Assembly (NCBI GenBank): GCA_003210135.1
Contig: QCNK01000002.1
Location: 1-64,000 of the forward strand
Length of the DNA stretch: 64,000 nucleotides
Direction: 5' to 3'
Origin: Prochlorococcus sp. AG-424-P23
Lineage (GTDB): Bacteria > Cyanobacteriota > Cyanobacteriia > PCC-6307 > Cyanobiaceae
Position numbers and translations under genes: made by a program. Of the stretch, positions 1-10,022 are shown in pieces (the stretch's first letter is position 1; each line of letters begins with the position of its first letter). The notes under the pieces are model-generated. The model did no database searches and was not told the DNA's origin. It saw nothing but the letters and a program-made list of their open reading frames with translations.

Positions 1-1
1 C

Positions 2-544
2 ACTACGCTTCTAGAAAATTTAAATTCTTTAAATCATGAAAAACTTTTTATAAGAATCAAACTACTTGAAGAAATTATGGAAGAAATTTGTAACGAGTTT
101 AATATCAATATCAAGAAGCAAAGAGAAGATCAGAAAAGTACATATGAGATAGAGTCTTCACCAATTCAAGTTGATACTCCCACAGGATTAAAGCTTCAGG
201 TAGGGCGAAATATGAGGCAAAATGACTTAATAAGCTTTAAGTTCTCAAAAAAAGGCGATTTATGGTTTCATGCACAGGAATCACCAGGTAGTCATGTAGT
301 TTTGAAGTCTTCATCTCAAGTAGCATCTGAACAAGATCTTCAAATAGCTGCAGATTTAGCTGCTTTATTTAGTAAGGCAAAAAGAAACATTAAGGTTCCA
401 ATTAATTTAGTAAAGATTAAAGATTTGCAAAAAATCAAAAACGGAGGACCGGGTTGCGTTTCCTTTAAAAATGGAGAAATTATTTGGGGAAATCCTACAA
501 GAGGAGAAGATTACATTAAAAAAAATCTTAAAACAGTAATTTAG
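2..544 (+). CDS. NFACT/RqcH-family protein, C-terminal part (5' end outside window)
   Basis: The reading frame is open from the first bases of the window, so this is the C-terminal ~180 residues of a longer gene. It carries the NFACT-R (DUF814) domain, recognisable from DLWFHAQESPGSHVVL in its middle and the following AADLAALFSKA helix. In bacterial RqcH/Rqc2-like proteins this domain belongs to a factor that binds obstructed 50S-tRNA complexes and adds C-terminal Ala tails. The older name is fibronectin-binding protein A. A first internal ATG at 77 is not the true start. The identification is firm at family level; the activity is inferred. Confidence 0.85.
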   Translation, partial: TTLLENLNSLNHEKLFIRIKLLEEIMEEICNEFNINIKKQREDQKSTYEIESSPIQVDTPTGLKLQVGRNMRQNDLISFKFSKKGDLWFHAQESPGSHVVLKSSSQVASEQDLQIAADLAALFSKAKRNIKVPINLVKIKDLQKIKNGGPGCVSFKNGEIIWGNPTRGEDYIKKNLKTVI

Positions 545-573
545 TTTATAATAAAAAAAATTTTTAAATCTAA

Positions 574-834
574 ATGTTGGATTTTCTGTTAGGCACTCAT
601 GAATTTTTAGGAAATCATAGTTTTCCAGAATTTATTGTTGGATATCTATTTGGTGCTGCACTAATAATTGGAGCTCCTACTGTTTTCTTACTACTTGCCT
701 TCGTAAGTGCTTTAATGAAAACAAATGGGAAAATGGGTGGATACAGAGAGTATGAAACTTATGGTGAATCATCCTTAAATGATGCTCCTCCTTTCTTATT
801 ACCAGATCCAACAAATCCCAAATTAAGCAAATAA
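574..834 (+). CDS. conserved small membrane protein
   Basis: An 86-residue protein that I do not recognise as a named family. It has a short polar N-terminus, one hydrophobic segment at about residues 19-48 that could span the membrane once, and a polar tail rich in Gly, Tyr and Pro ending in PDPTNPKLSK. It lies 29 bases after the RqcH-like gene and upstream of tatC on the same strand, so co-transcription is possible. The length, codon use and position between real genes support it being coding. No function is proposed. Confidence 0.65.
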   Translation: MLDFLLGTHEFLGNHSFPEFIVGYLFGAALIIGAPTVFLLLAFVSALMKTNGKMGGYREYETYGESSLNDAPPFLLPDPTNPKLSK

Positions 835-914
835 TTAAGTTTATCGAAAAATAAATTGGACTTTGACAATAGTAGTTTTAAACCTTTTTCTTACACAATT
901 TTTATCAAATAATA

Positions 915-1673
915 ATGAGAGGTAAAGGTCAAATTGATAAAAAATTATCAGATTCGATGACTTTTAGTGATCATTTAGAGGAGCTTCGTCAAAGGATACT
1001 AAACTCAATTTACTCAATAATTATTTCAATATTCTTTAGTTTTCTCATCATAAAGCCATTAATATCTTTTTTAGAAATTCCAGCTGGTGATATTCATTTA
1101 CTACAACTTGCTCCAGGAGAGTTTTTATTTGTTGCTATTAAAGTTGCAGGTTACAGCGGATTGATAGTTTCTATGCCTTATATTTTTTATCAAATAATAT
1201 TATTCATTTCTCCTGGTTTAACAAAACAAGAAAAAAGCCTTATCTTGCCTGCAGTTTTTGGTTCAGGTCTGCTATTTTTTTTAGGATTAATTTTTTCATG
1301 GTGGATATTAGTCCCTGCAGCGATAAATTTTTTCATTAGTTTCGGTGCTGATATTGTTGAACCAACTTGGTCTATAGAAAGATATTTTGATTTTGTTCTC
1401 TTATTAATGTCCAGCACTGCAATAGCTTTTCAATTGCCAGTATTACAATTTATTCTTGGTTCTCTTGGAATAATCACAACAGAAAAAATGATTTCGAATT
1501 GGAAGATAGTTGTAATTTCCTCCGCAATATTATCTGCAGTGATTACCCCTTCAACAGACCCATTAACTATGTCATTGCTATCTATATCGATTGTGTTTTT
1601 ATTTTTTGTGGGTACTGGATTAACTTACTTATCAGAAAATCTTAAGTCAAAAACTCTTTCATCTTCTCATTAA
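915..1673 (+). CDS. tatC: Sec-independent translocase protein TatC
   Basis: A 252-residue polytopic membrane protein with the TatC signature FSDHLEELRQRIL near the N-terminus, followed by about six hydrophobic segments. TatC is the receptor for twin-arginine signal peptides and exports folded, often cofactor-bearing proteins across thylakoid or plasma membranes. Likely clients lie in this same window: the Rieske protein PetC just downstream, and the NRREFL-type lipoprotein at 22822-23820. Length is normal for the family. The 3' end overlaps the opposing DUF3067 gene by 32 bases. Confidence 0.95.
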   Translation: MRGKGQIDKKLSDSMTFSDHLEELRQRILNSIYSIIISIFFSFLIIKPLISFLEIPAGDIHLLQLAPGEFLFVAIKVAGYSGLIVSMPYIFYQIILFISPGLTKQEKSLILPAVFGSGLLFFLGLIFSWWILVPAAINFFISFGADIVEPTWSIERYFDFVLLLMSSTAIAFQLPVLQFILGSLGIITTEKMISNWKIVVISSAILSAVITPSTDPLTMSLLSISIVFLFFVGTGLTYLSENLKSKTLSSSH

Positions 1674-1959
1674 GATCTAATTGCAAGCTTACAGCTCTAC
1701 CTAACCTTGGCTTAGCATTGACTTTCTTTAGCCATTCCCTTACTTCTTCTGAATATCCACATCTATTTAAAATCTCGATTTTATCAGCTATCGATTTTTT
1801 ATATTCATCTTCACTTAAAGGGAATGATTCTTGTCCAAGAAATCCCCACATCATTTGAAAATAAACGAATTTTCCTCTTCTAAAGAGTCTAAAATCATAT
1901 TTTTTTCCCCAGCGATGAATCAAATAATGTATAACTTCATCTACTAGCAACGGGTTCAT
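1642..1959 (-). CDS. DUF3067 family protein
   Basis: A 105-residue soluble protein matching what I know as the cyanobacterial and plastid DUF3067 family (HRWGKKYDFRLFRRG..FVYFQMMWGFLGQESFPLSE). It is typically found only in oxygenic phototrophs. Its role was not established to my knowledge. It is convergent with tatC and overlaps its last 32 bases. It is transcribed divergently from petC, sharing the 123-base spacer. Gene reality is good; function unknown. Confidence 0.8.
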   Translation of the reverse strand: MNPLLVDEVIHYLIHRWGKKYDFRLFRRGKFVYFQMMWGFLGQESFPLSEDEYKKSIADKIEILNRCGYSEEVREWLKKVNAKPRLGRAVSLQLDLNEKMKEFLT

Positions 1960-2082
1960 TTAAATCAATTAATTAAGACTTCCTAAACTTTTACTTTAAA
2001 TTATTAAAAGTCCTATCTATTTGCAACAGAAATTGAACAATTTGCTCCATAATAACTAATAAATAACAGAATCAAGTAACGA

Positions 2083-2619
2083 ATGACTCAATTAAGTTCC
2101 AATGATGTCCCTTCTATGGGTCGAAGGCAATTTATGAATCTTCTTACATTTGGTACTGCAACTGGTGTAGCGTTAGGAGCCCTTTACCCCGTAGCAAATT
2201 ATTTTATGCCTTTAAGAGCAGGCGGTGGTGGAGGTGGAACTTCTGCTAAAGATGAATTAGGGAATCCAATAACTAAGACAGGTTGGTTAGCTACCCATCA
2301 AGCAGGAGATAGAAGTCTAGTGCAGGGTCTAAAGGGAGATCCAACTTATTTAATAGTTAATGAGGGTGGGGAAATAGGAGAATTTGGTTTAAATGCAATT
2401 TGTACTCATTTAGGTTGTGTTGTCCCATGGGATAGTGGTGCTAATAAATTCATATGTCCTTGTCATGGCAGTCAGTACGATACTAATGGGAAAGTAGTCA
2501 GAGGGCCTGCTCCTTTATCTTTAGCCCTAGCGCATGTCGATATTGAAGATGATGCTGTGCTTGTCAAACAATGGTCAGAAACTGACTTTAGAACTAATGA
2601 AAATCCATGGTGGGCATAA
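2083..2619 (+). CDS. petC: cytochrome b6f complex Rieske iron-sulfur subunit
   Basis: A 178-residue Rieske protein. GRRQF at residues 13-17 followed by a hydrophobic segment (about 20-44) is a Tat-type, uncleaved membrane anchor; a Gly-rich hinge (47-52) follows. The cluster-binding motifs are CTHLGC (107-112) and CPCHG (125-129), giving ligands C107, H109, C125 and H128 with C112-C127 as the disulfide. It carries electrons from plastoquinol to cytochrome f in the thylakoid. petA follows 2 bases later, the usual petCA operon. Confidence 0.97.
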   Translation: MTQLSSNDVPSMGRRQFMNLLTFGTATGVALGALYPVANYFMPLRAGGGGGGTSAKDELGNPITKTGWLATHQAGDRSLVQGLKGDPTYLIVNEGGEIGEFGLNAICTHLGCVVPWDSGANKFICPCHGSQYDTNGKVVRGPAPLSLALAHVDIEDDAVLVKQWSETDFRTNENPWWA

Positions 2620-2621
2620 AA

Positions 2622-3575
2622 ATGAAAGGTCTTAAAAATCTAATCATGAAAAAAACAAGTTTATTTATCTGTACTCTGCTTTTCATTTCGAGCATGGTAT
2701 TTTATCCAAAGATGACTTTTGCTTATCCATTTTGGGCTCAGCAAAACTATGAATCCCCAAGAGAAGCCACAGGAAAAATAGTCTGTGCAAATTGTCATCT
2801 AGCTCAGATGCCTACAATTGCAGAGGTTCCACAATCTGTTGGAGCAGACAGTGTTTTCAAGGCTGTGGTCAAAATACCCTACAAAAATGACTTAAAAGAG
2901 ATCGGTGCTGATGGTTCCCAAGTCCCATTACAAGTTGGTGCTGTTGTAATGCTGCCAGATGGATTTAAACTTGCTCCCCAAGAAAGATGGACCGAAGAAA
3001 TCAAAGAGGAGACAGAAGGGGTTTATTTCACTAATTACAGTGAAGAGAAAGATAATATCATCATTGTAGGACCTTTACCTGGCGATACAAATAAAGAAAT
3101 AGTTTTTCCTGTACTTTCCCCTGATCCATCCACCAATAAAGAATATCACTATGGGAAATACTCCTTACATATCGGAGGCAATAGAGGTAGAGGTCAGGTA
3201 TACCCAACTGGAGACAAAAGCAATAATGTAGTTTTCACTTCTTCCACCTCAGGAACCATAAATTCAATAGAAACAATTGAAGATGGTAGCTATAAGGTCA
3301 ATATAGAAAACGATAATGGTGAGATAACTACCGAAGCAGTGCCTGTAGGTCCTCAACTTATCGTAAAAGCACAAGACAAAATTAATGCAGGTGACCCTCT
3401 TACTAATGATCCCAACGTTGGCGGCTTTGGACAACTAGATGCTGAGGTTGTACTTCAGAGCCCTTATAGAGTTATTGGATTGATTGCATTCTTCATTGGT
3501 GTAGGCCTAACACAAATACTTTTAGTATTAAAGAAAAAACAAGTAGAAAAAGTGCAAGCAGCAGAGGGTATCTAA
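2622..3575 (+). CDS. petA: cytochrome f
   Basis: I chose the ATG at 2622, giving 317 residues, because it lies just after the petC stop; an in-frame ATG at 2607 would overlap petC. A signal peptide ends at FA (33-34), so the mature protein starts YPFW, with its N-terminal Tyr the expected axial heme ligand. The covalent heme site is CANCH at 55-59. A C-terminal membrane anchor ([20 protein letters not shown]) precedes a Lys-rich stromal-side tail. It passes electrons from the Rieske protein to plastocyanin or cytochrome c6. Confidence 0.97.
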   Translation: MKGLKNLIMKKTSLFICTLLFISSMVFYPKMTFAYPFWAQQNYESPREATGKIVCANCHLAQMPTIAEVPQSVGADSVFKAVVKIPYKNDLKEIGADGSQVPLQVGAVVMLPDGFKLAPQERWTEEIKEETEGVYFTNYSEEKDNIIIVGPLPGDTNKEIVFPVLSPDPSTNKEYHYGKYSLHIGGNRGRGQVYPTGDKSNNVVFTSSTSGTINSIETIEDGSYKVNIENDNGEITTEAVPVGPQLIVKAQDKINAGDPLTNDPNVGGFGQLDAEVVLQSPYRVIGLIAFFIGVGLTQILLVLKKKQVEKVQAAEGI

Positions 3576-3585
3576 CTTTCTTTAA

Positions 3586-4479
3586 ATGCTTATACTTCAA
3601 GCTTTTATACAATCTCCAGGAGAAACTTTTTTAAATTTAGGATTTATAACTATTAGATGGTATGGACTGCTTATTTCGGCTTCAGTTTTAATAGGCCTAT
3701 TTGTCTCTAAAAAACTAGCAAAAGCAAGAAATATTAACCCAGAGTACATTAGTGAAATACTTCCATCATTAATAATCTCTTCAATAATTGGAGCTAGAGC
3801 TTATTACGTAATTTTTGAGTGGAGGCAATATAGCGGAGAGAACTTTTTTACTTCTATTGAACTATTCAATAACATCATTCAAATACCTTCTTTTCTTGCG
3901 GTTTGGGAAGGAGGCATAGCAATTCATGGAGGTCTAATTGGAGGATTAATATCTATTATCTATTTCTGTAAGTCGAAAAAAATTAATTTAAAAACTTTTA
4001 TAGATATTCTAATACCCTCCATTATTCTTGGGCAATCAATAGGAAGGTGGGGAAATTTTTTCAATAATGAAGCCTTTGGAGTTCCTACAAATTTGCCTTG
4101 GAAATTATTTATACCTATCCAAAATAGGCCTTTAGAATTTCTTAATTATGAATTTTTTCATCCTACATTTCTCTATGAGTCATTGTGGAATCTTTTAATT
4201 TTCTTCGTACTTATCATTACCTTTAATAAACAAAATAAAACAGATTTTTTCAGGCCTGGCTTTATTAGCTGTCTTTATTTAATAATTTATAGCTTTGGAA
4301 GATTCTGGATTGAAGGTTTAAGAACTGACCCACTATGCATTGGTGGGCTTCCGCCTTTCTGTGATGGCGGTATTAGAATTGCACAATTTATAAGTGTTTT
4401 TCTATTTTCTTCTGGATTCATTGGAATATTTTTTTTAAGATTGAGAACATATAGTGGGAAAAATAGAAAGAATGGATAA
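3586..4479 (+). CDS. lgt: prolipoprotein diacylglyceryl transferase
   Basis: A 297-residue membrane protein with several hydrophobic helices. It has the Lgt hallmarks HGGLIGG in the middle and the signature [13 protein letters not shown]. It transfers diacylglycerol from phosphatidylglycerol to the lipobox cysteine of prelipoproteins, the first step of lipoprotein maturation. Candidate substrates in this window are the PhnD-like protein (51438-52316), the PotD-like protein (22822-23820) and the Lys/Glu-rich lipoprotein (25645-26232). It starts 10 bases after petA and overlaps cobM by 8 bases. Confidence 0.95.
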   Translation: MLILQAFIQSPGETFLNLGFITIRWYGLLISASVLIGLFVSKKLAKARNINPEYISEILPSLIISSIIGARAYYVIFEWRQYSGENFFTSIELFNNIIQIPSFLAVWEGGIAIHGGLIGGLISIIYFCKSKKINLKTFIDILIPSIILGQSIGRWGNFFNNEAFGVPTNLPWKLFIPIQNRPLEFLNYEFFHPTFLYESLWNLLIFFVLIITFNKQNKTDFFRPGFISCLYLIIYSFGRFWIEGLRTDPLCIGGLPPFCDGGIRIAQFISVFLFSSGFIGIFFLRLRTYSGKNRKNG

Positions 4480-5227
4480 TAAAATATCGTTTATTGGTGT
4501 TGGTCCAGGTGATCCAGAATTATTAACTTTAAAAGCATTAAAAAAGATAAAAATTGCAGATATCATAATTTGGACTGATTCTCTAATCCCTGAAAAGATT
4601 TTAGATTTTTGTAAAGAAGGTTCTGAAAAAATAAAAACTAGTTCGCTCAACTTAGAGCAAATCACCTCAATTATGATAGAAAAATTTCAGGCAGGGAAAA
4701 CTGTTGTAAGGTTGCATGATGGAGACCCTTGCCTTTTTGGAGCAATTAGAGAGCAAATCGAAATTTTAAAAAACGAAAAAATTGAAATCGAGGTTGTTCC
4801 TGGAGTAAGTGCTTTTCAAGTTGCTGCAGCATATCATGAGGCTGAGTTAACCATCCCTGACATAACCCAAACAATAATTTTAACTAGAGCAGGAGGGCGA
4901 ACAGGGATGCCCGAAAAAGAATCTCTGAAAGATCTTGCGAAACACAATTCTTCTATATGTCTTTATCTAAGTGCTAGGCATGTGAAAAGGTCTCAAGAAA
5001 CTCTACTAGAGTTTTACCCTCCAGATACTAAAGTGATTGTTGGATTTAGAGTATCTTGGGATGATGGTTGGACATCATTAATAGATTTAAAAGATATGGA
5101 AAAATTTTCAATTGAGAAAAAACTAATTAGAACAACCATTTACATTATTAGCCCAGCAATTAGTAATTCTCAAAAAAGATCTAATCTTTATAATCCATCA
5201 TATAGGCATCTCTTTAGGAATAAATAA
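4472..5227 (+). CDS. cobM: precorrin-4 C11-methyltransferase
   Basis: A tetrapyrrole methylase of 251 residues from the ATG at 4472, which has an AGAAAG upstream; a GTG at 4454 would add six residues and extend the overlap with lgt. The family motifs [11 protein letters not shown] near the N-terminus, DGDPCLFGA, and [13 protein letters not shown] are all present. CobM/CbiF adds a methyl group from SAM to C-11 of precorrin-4 in corrin ring (pseudocobalamin) synthesis. The CobT-like gene at 23821-24978 belongs to the later part of the same pathway. Confidence 0.93.
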   Translation: MDNKISFIGVGPGDPELLTLKALKKIKIADIIIWTDSLIPEKILDFCKEGSEKIKTSSLNLEQITSIMIEKFQAGKTVVRLHDGDPCLFGAIREQIEILKNEKIEIEVVPGVSAFQVAAAYHEAELTIPDITQTIILTRAGGRTGMPEKESLKDLAKHNSSICLYLSARHVKRSQETLLEFYPPDTKVIVGFRVSWDDGWTSLIDLKDMEKFSIEKKLIRTTIYIISPAISNSQKRSNLYNPSYRHLFRNK

Positions 5228-5282
5228 TCTTAAAGTTGATAGAAAAATATTAATTACTATAATTAGTAAAAATTTATTTGCT

Positions 5283-5774
5283 TTGAAAGAAATAAAATCT
5301 AACCCAAAAGAAGATATCAAAAGAGAACAATCCTCTTTAAAGAGAATTGGAAATTTTATTAAAGAGGCAAGGTTAAGTAGAGAGCAATCTGTTGAAGAAT
5401 TGGCTTCTGATTTAAAAATTGGATCTCATCAACTTAAAGCCATTGAAGAAGGTAATGAAGAAGAACTACCTGAAAAAGTATTTGTCAAAGCAATGGTTCG
5501 TAGAATTTCGCAGAAGCTGAAACTTGATACAGAATTTATAATGAATGAATTCATGACAGAAAGGCAAGAGATAAAAATTGAAGAAATAGTTGAAGAAGTT
5601 GCTAAAAAAACCATTAAAACCAGACAATCTAAGGATATAAGTCCAGTTGGGTTTTGGATATTTATTTTAATTTCAGGCCTTCTCGGACTAATCGCATCAT
5701 CCTTAATTTTCAATTTATTTTCAGACTCTTCTCAGAATCAAACTCCAAAACAAGAACTTATTAAAAAAAACTAA
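5283..5774 (+). CDS. RodZ-like helix-turn-helix membrane protein
   Basis: A 163-residue protein with a TTG start. An N-terminal HTH domain of the RodZ type (IGNFIKEARLSREQSVEELASDLKI, then EEGNEEELPEKVFVKAMVRRI) is followed by a single membrane segment near residues 119-144 and a short Ser/Asn/Gln-rich tail. RodZ links MreB to the cell envelope. This copy lacks the long periplasmic domain of enterobacterial RodZ, so a role in cell shape is an inference. It is convergent with ppx, overlapping it by 4 bases. Confidence 0.8.
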   Translation: MKEIKSNPKEDIKREQSSLKRIGNFIKEARLSREQSVEELASDLKIGSHQLKAIEEGNEEELPEKVFVKAMVRRISQKLKLDTEFIMNEFMTERQEIKIEEIVEEVAKKTIKTRQSKDISPVGFWIFILISGLLGLIASSLIFNLFSDSSQNQTPKQELIKKN

Positions 5775-7366
5775 ATAACTTTTAAATCCAAATTCTTTAG
5801 TTCTTTTATTACATTACGGCATAATCCTAAGTTCCATTTTTCAAGAAGAAGATCATGATTTCTATTTAAAGGTAATAGTTCAAATGTAAGAAAATTTCCC
5901 TGCAATTTTATTTGAACTGAGGAGATCACCTTGTCAGGTCTCTGATCAAGAGATGCTGCTAGTCTCAAAATCAATGACATTTCAAGAACTAATGTTTTAT
6001 CTTCTTTGGATATTAAATTTTGCCAAGACTCATGTCTTTTCTTGGGTAGAGTCTTTCTATGGTATCTAGCAATTGAAGCAATAATATTTGTTTCTGCTTC
6101 AGAATATCCCAACAACTCACAATTTTTTATTAAGTACCAAGAGTGTTTGTGATATGAACCAACATTCACGTATTTCCCACAAGTATAAAGATTAGAAGCT
6201 GCCCAGAGAAGTTCTTTGGCTTTAGGGTCATTATCGCTATGAAAGATATTTTTAGTCTGATCGTAGATTTGAAAGGCAATATCGATAACTTTCTCAGCTC
6301 TAGTACTATCTACGCCAAACTTTCTGGCCTGATGAACTATGGTTGTTTTTCTAATATTGCTTTGAATATTTAACTCGTTTTTTATTATCCCTTTACGAAG
6401 CATCCAATCAACAACTAAACCCTCTCTAAGGGCCCTCTCACTTATAGTTAATTCATTAAAGTTCAACATTTCCATTGCGGTGTTTAATATCAATGCTCCT
6501 GGAATAATTATTTCTGCTCTTCTCTCACTTAATGAAGGTATTTTCTTAATTTCCGAAACTGGCAATTTAATTAGCTTTTCCAATACATTTTGTAAATTTT
6601 CCCTTTTAAATTTATAACCATGCAACTTTTGTTTAGATTCTCCCAAATCATCTGAAATCAAATTACCTAATGAAGTTGCAGTGCCACTGGTTGCAATCAT
6701 AGTTAAAGTTTTATCTCCCTTAGATCTACTCTTTATTTTTCTAATAGATGGTTCTAAAGATCCTTTAATAAAAGTTGTTAGAAAACTCGATCGTTCTGAA
6801 TTTATAGCCTCTTTATTTAAAAAATCATTTTTAAGTCTTACCGCACCAATTCTCGAACTTGTAAGAGCTATAGCATCTTTTTTATCAGCAAGTATTAATT
6901 CCGTAGATCCTCCTCCAATATCTATGATTACAAAAGACTGATCTTCAAAAGCCATACCAGAAAGAACACCAAGGTAAATTAATCTGGCTTCCTCAGAACC
7001 ACTTATCATTTCTATTTGAATATCAGTTTCATCAAGAACTCTTCTAATAAAATCTTGACCGTTTGGAGCTTCCCTAACTGCACTTGTTGCTGCTGTTACT
7101 ATTTGTTTTACTCCATTACTTTTACAATATTCCTTAAATCGCTTAAGAGTAACTAATGCTCTTTGGATTGATTCTTCAGTAAGATTACCTTCCTCATCTC
7201 TTTCTCCAAGACGAGTGGTTGATTTATCAGTGAATTTTATTGAAAATGATTTTAATTCTAGATTAATTTCTGCTACCAATAGATGTGTAGAGTTAGTTCC
7301 AATATCTATAGAAGCAACTAAAATATGCTTTTCTTGAAAATATCTTAAATCTTGTTTCTCTATCAT
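5771..7366 (-). CDS. ppx: Ppx/GppA exopolyphosphatase
   Basis: A 531-residue Ppx/GppA-family protein. The ASKHA ATPase-type fold is shown by SIDIGTNSTHLLVAE near the N-terminus and FVIIDIGGGSTELILAD about 120 residues later. A C-terminal HD-like helical region follows, with ASIARYHRK near residue 430. It hydrolyses terminal phosphate from polyphosphate and possibly pppGpp. Polyphosphate turnover fits the phosphorus-scavenging locus elsewhere in the window. It runs divergently from the UbiA gene. Confidence 0.93.
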   Translation of the reverse strand: MIEKQDLRYFQEKHILVASIDIGTNSTHLLVAEINLELKSFSIKFTDKSTTRLGERDEEGNLTEESIQRALVTLKRFKEYCKSNGVKQIVTAATSAVREAPNGQDFIRRVLDETDIQIEMISGSEEARLIYLGVLSGMAFEDQSFVIIDIGGGSTELILADKKDAIALTSSRIGAVRLKNDFLNKEAINSERSSFLTTFIKGSLEPSIRKIKSRSKGDKTLTMIATSGTATSLGNLISDDLGESKQKLHGYKFKRENLQNVLEKLIKLPVSEIKKIPSLSERRAEIIIPGALILNTAMEMLNFNELTISERALREGLVVDWMLRKGIIKNELNIQSNIRKTTIVHQARKFGVDSTRAEKVIDIAFQIYDQTKNIFHSDNDPKAKELLWAASNLYTCGKYVNVGSYHKHSWYLIKNCELLGYSEAETNIIASIARYHRKTLPKKRHESWQNLISKEDKTLVLEMSLILRLAASLDQRPDKVISSVQIKLQGNFLTFELLPLNRNHDLLLEKWNLGLCRNVIKELKNLDLKVI

Positions 7367-7470
7367 TTCTTTTTATAAGACGCAAATATCTTTGATCCAT
7401 TAATAAATATACCCAAGATTGATTATTAAATAATAGAAATCATTTAATCCTAGTAAGATTATTTAAAGTT

Positions 7471-8379
7471 ATGAAATATACAATAGGTCATATGCAAAAT
7501 AAAGATCGACAAATTAAATTAATTACTTTTTTTGAATTATTAAGGTGGAATAAGCCGACTGGAAGAATGATCTTACTTATTCCAGCTGGATGGAGTTTAT
7601 ATTTAACCCCAGATTCTAATCCAACATTTTTAATGTTGCTAAGAATAATACTTGGAGGACTACTAGTAAGTGGATTAGGCTGCGTGGTTAATGATATTTG
7701 GGACAAAAAAATTGATCAAAGAGTTGTTAGGACAAAAAATAGACCTCTAGCTTCAAATAAAATCAGTCTTAAAACAGCTTATTCAATTCTTTTCTTTTTA
7801 ATTTTATGTAGCTTCTTTTTAACTTTGTCACTACCTCAGCCAGGAAGAATCCTTTCCATTTCACTTGCTTTTTTAGCTTTACCTATTATTTTAATTTATC
7901 CCTCTGCCAAAAGATGGTTTAAATATCCTCAATTAATCTTATCCATATGCTGGGGTTTTGCTGTCTTAATTCCCTGGGCCGCAAATGAAGGCAATTTAAA
8001 TAGTATTGTTTTATTATTTTGCTGGCTAGCTACAATTTTTTGGACTTTTGGCTTTGACACAATTTATGCTTTAGCAGATAAAAAATATGATATCAAAATT
8101 GGAATAAATAGTTCCGCTGTTAACCTCCAAAACAATACAAGAATAACCATTCAAATTTGTTATTTTTTAACTTCTTTTTTTCTCGCATTATGCGGATTCA
8201 TGAATCAAATGGATTTTATTTTTTGGCCGATTTGGCTTACAACGTCAATCTTAATGCAGAGAGATATACTAAAAGTATTTCCTGAGGAAAAGCAATCAAT
8301 AAAAAATATTGGGAATCACTTCAAAAATCAATCAATTTATGGAGGATTCCTTTTATTAGGAATTATTATTGCCTCATAA
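7471..8379 (+). CDS. ubiA: 4-hydroxybenzoate polyprenyltransferase, UbiA family
   Basis: A 302-residue membrane prenyltransferase. The two Asp-rich motifs are visible: NDIWDKKIDQRV at about 74-85 and DTIYALADKKYD at about 199-210. RPLASNKIS between them is typical of UbiA. In cyanobacteria the enzyme attaches a solanesyl-type chain to 4-hydroxybenzoate for plastoquinone. The start could be the ATG at 7471 or at 7492. The two other UbiA-superfamily genes here, ctaB and chlG, have clearly different signatures. Confidence 0.9.
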   Translation: MKYTIGHMQNKDRQIKLITFFELLRWNKPTGRMILLIPAGWSLYLTPDSNPTFLMLLRIILGGLLVSGLGCVVNDIWDKKIDQRVVRTKNRPLASNKISLKTAYSILFFLILCSFFLTLSLPQPGRILSISLAFLALPIILIYPSAKRWFKYPQLILSICWGFAVLIPWAANEGNLNSIVLLFCWLATIFWTFGFDTIYALADKKYDIKIGINSSAVNLQNNTRITIQICYFLTSFFLALCGFMNQMDFIFWPIWLTTSILMQRDILKVFPEEKQSIKNIGNHFKNQSIYGGFLLLGIIIAS

Positions 8380-8388
8380 ACTCTAAAT

Positions 8389-9258
8389 ATGGTTTTTAGA
8401 TTAAAAAAAGGGGATCTAATAGATATTTTAGCTCCAGGCTCCTTTATTGATGAAGACGAAAATTTTCAAAAAGGCATAGAAATCTTAAAAAACTGGGGTT
8501 TGGAAATTAATGAAAATAATTCTCTTTCGAAAAAATTTGGTTATTTTGCAGGTGATGATCTAACTAGATTTGAAGAACTGGAAAAAGCACAAAATAGTAA
8601 GCTAATCATTTTTGCAAAAGGAGGCTGGGGTTCAGCAAGACTTTTAGAAAAAAAACCTTCTTGGCAGAATGGTTTAATGCTTGGATTCTCAGATACATGT
8701 TCTTTATTACTATCTAAATATTCTCAAGGATTTATAGGTTCTATTCATGGCCCAATGGTTACTGGCCTTTTCAAAGAGCCAGAATGGAGTCTTGAGAGAT
8801 TAAGAAATTTACTTTTTGAGGGATATGTTGAGGACATAAAAGGAATTCCTTTAAGAGCTGGAAAAGCTAAAGGAGAAATTATCGTTTCTAACTTAACTAT
8901 TGCTACTTTTTTAATTGGTACTAATCACTTTCCAGATTGCAAAGGAAAAATAATAATTTTTGAAGATATTAATGAAGATATTTATAAAATTGATCGCATG
9001 TTGACATACCTCAGAATGACTAAAACACTCTCTAAAATTTCTGGTATTGGATTCGGAAGTTTTTCTAATGATTCCTACGACCTTGAATGGAAAGATTTAC
9101 TAAAAAACTGCATCATTGAAAGACTCCAAGAGTTTGATTTTCCTATTCTTTTTGACCTCCCAATAGGCCACATATCGGGAAATGCTTGCATTCCTTTAGG
9201 ATACGAAGCCACCTTAAATGGTGATGATGGCATTCTTAGTATCGATACACCTTTTTAA
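8389..9258 (+). CDS. LD-carboxypeptidase (peptidase S66, MccF-like)
   Basis: A 289-residue protein of the S66 family. LIDILAPGSFIDED at the N-terminus, FAKGGWGSARLLE, the nucleophile region GFSDTCSLLL, and SIHGPMVTGL match the fold. The catalytic triad is expected to be Ser in GFSD plus a later Glu and His (FDLPIGHISGN). Members cleave the L,D bond of murein tetrapeptides during recycling, or microcin C. The former is more likely in a free-living cyanobacterium. It lies 9 bases after the UbiA gene. Confidence 0.85.
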   Translation: MVFRLKKGDLIDILAPGSFIDEDENFQKGIEILKNWGLEINENNSLSKKFGYFAGDDLTRFEELEKAQNSKLIIFAKGGWGSARLLEKKPSWQNGLMLGFSDTCSLLLSKYSQGFIGSIHGPMVTGLFKEPEWSLERLRNLLFEGYVEDIKGIPLRAGKAKGEIIVSNLTIATFLIGTNHFPDCKGKIIIFEDINEDIYKIDRMLTYLRMTKTLSKISGIGFGSFSNDSYDLEWKDLLKNCIIERLQEFDFPILFDLPIGHISGNACIPLGYEATLNGDDGILSIDTPF

Positions 9259-9930
9259 CTAGGGTTTCTTCACAAAAAGTTTTGCTATTTTCAAATCTAT
9301 AGGGGATGTAATTTTTATATTTGAGTAAGTTCCTTCAATAATCTTAACTTTCCAATTAAGCATTTCGAATAGTGAGGCATCATCTGTGACTTTCCAGTTT
9401 TTATCAATTGCCATCTTATGAGCTTTTTTTAATTTATCTACTAAAAAGCCCTGAGGAGTTTGCGCTGCCCATAAATAATTTCTATCTGGTGTTTCTTTAA
9501 TAAATCCCTCATTATCAACAACCTTTATTGTGTCAGTTACCCTAGTAGCCAAAATTACAGCTTCATTTTCATCTAATTGCTTGGCACAAAGATCTATCAA
9601 TTCAGGATTAATTAGACATCTAGCACCATCATGTATTAAAACTTTTTCAGCATCTTTTGGAAGCGCTTTTAAACCATTAAAAACTGACTGTTGTCTGGTT
9701 TCACCACCATTTATCCAATGAACTTTATGGGCAAGATCCTTTGCTGAATTTAATAATAAATTTTTATCTTTCGGTTGCCCAATTATTCCAACCCAATTTG
9801 TTGTGCTTGCAGAAAATACAGATTTAAGTGTCCAATAAATCAAAGACTCTCCTTTTAAATCAATAAGTAATTTATTTTTTCCAGCTTTCATTCTGCTACC
9901 GCTCCCTGCAGCTGGTATTAAAAAGTGCAC
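9259..9930 (-). CDS. ispD: 2-C-methyl-D-erythritol 4-phosphate cytidylyltransferase
   Basis: A 223-residue nucleotidyltransferase with the IspD N-terminal loop LIPAAGSGSRMKAGKNKLL, WINGGETRQQSVFNGL, LIHDGARCL and TDDASLFE. It makes CDP-methylerythritol from MEP and CTP in the plastid-type isoprenoid pathway that feeds carotenoids, phytol and plastoquinone. The length is normal. Its stop directly abuts the stop of the convergent carboxypeptidase gene. Confidence 0.95.
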   Translation of the reverse strand: MHFLIPAAGSGSRMKAGKNKLLIDLKGESLIYWTLKSVFSASTTNWVGIIGQPKDKNLLLNSAKDLAHKVHWINGGETRQQSVFNGLKALPKDAEKVLIHDGARCLINPELIDLCAKQLDENEAVILATRVTDTIKVVDNEGFIKETPDRNYLWAAQTPQGFLVDKLKKAHKMAIDKNWKVTDDASLFEMLNWKVKIIEGTYSNIKITSPIDLKIAKLFVKKP

Positions 9931-10022
9931 AATAGAAGGTCTTAATATTTTCTAGACAATTATAAATAAAAGCAATATCTTTACACAAATAGTACTACGA
10001 TTGAAAATTATAAAATTTCATA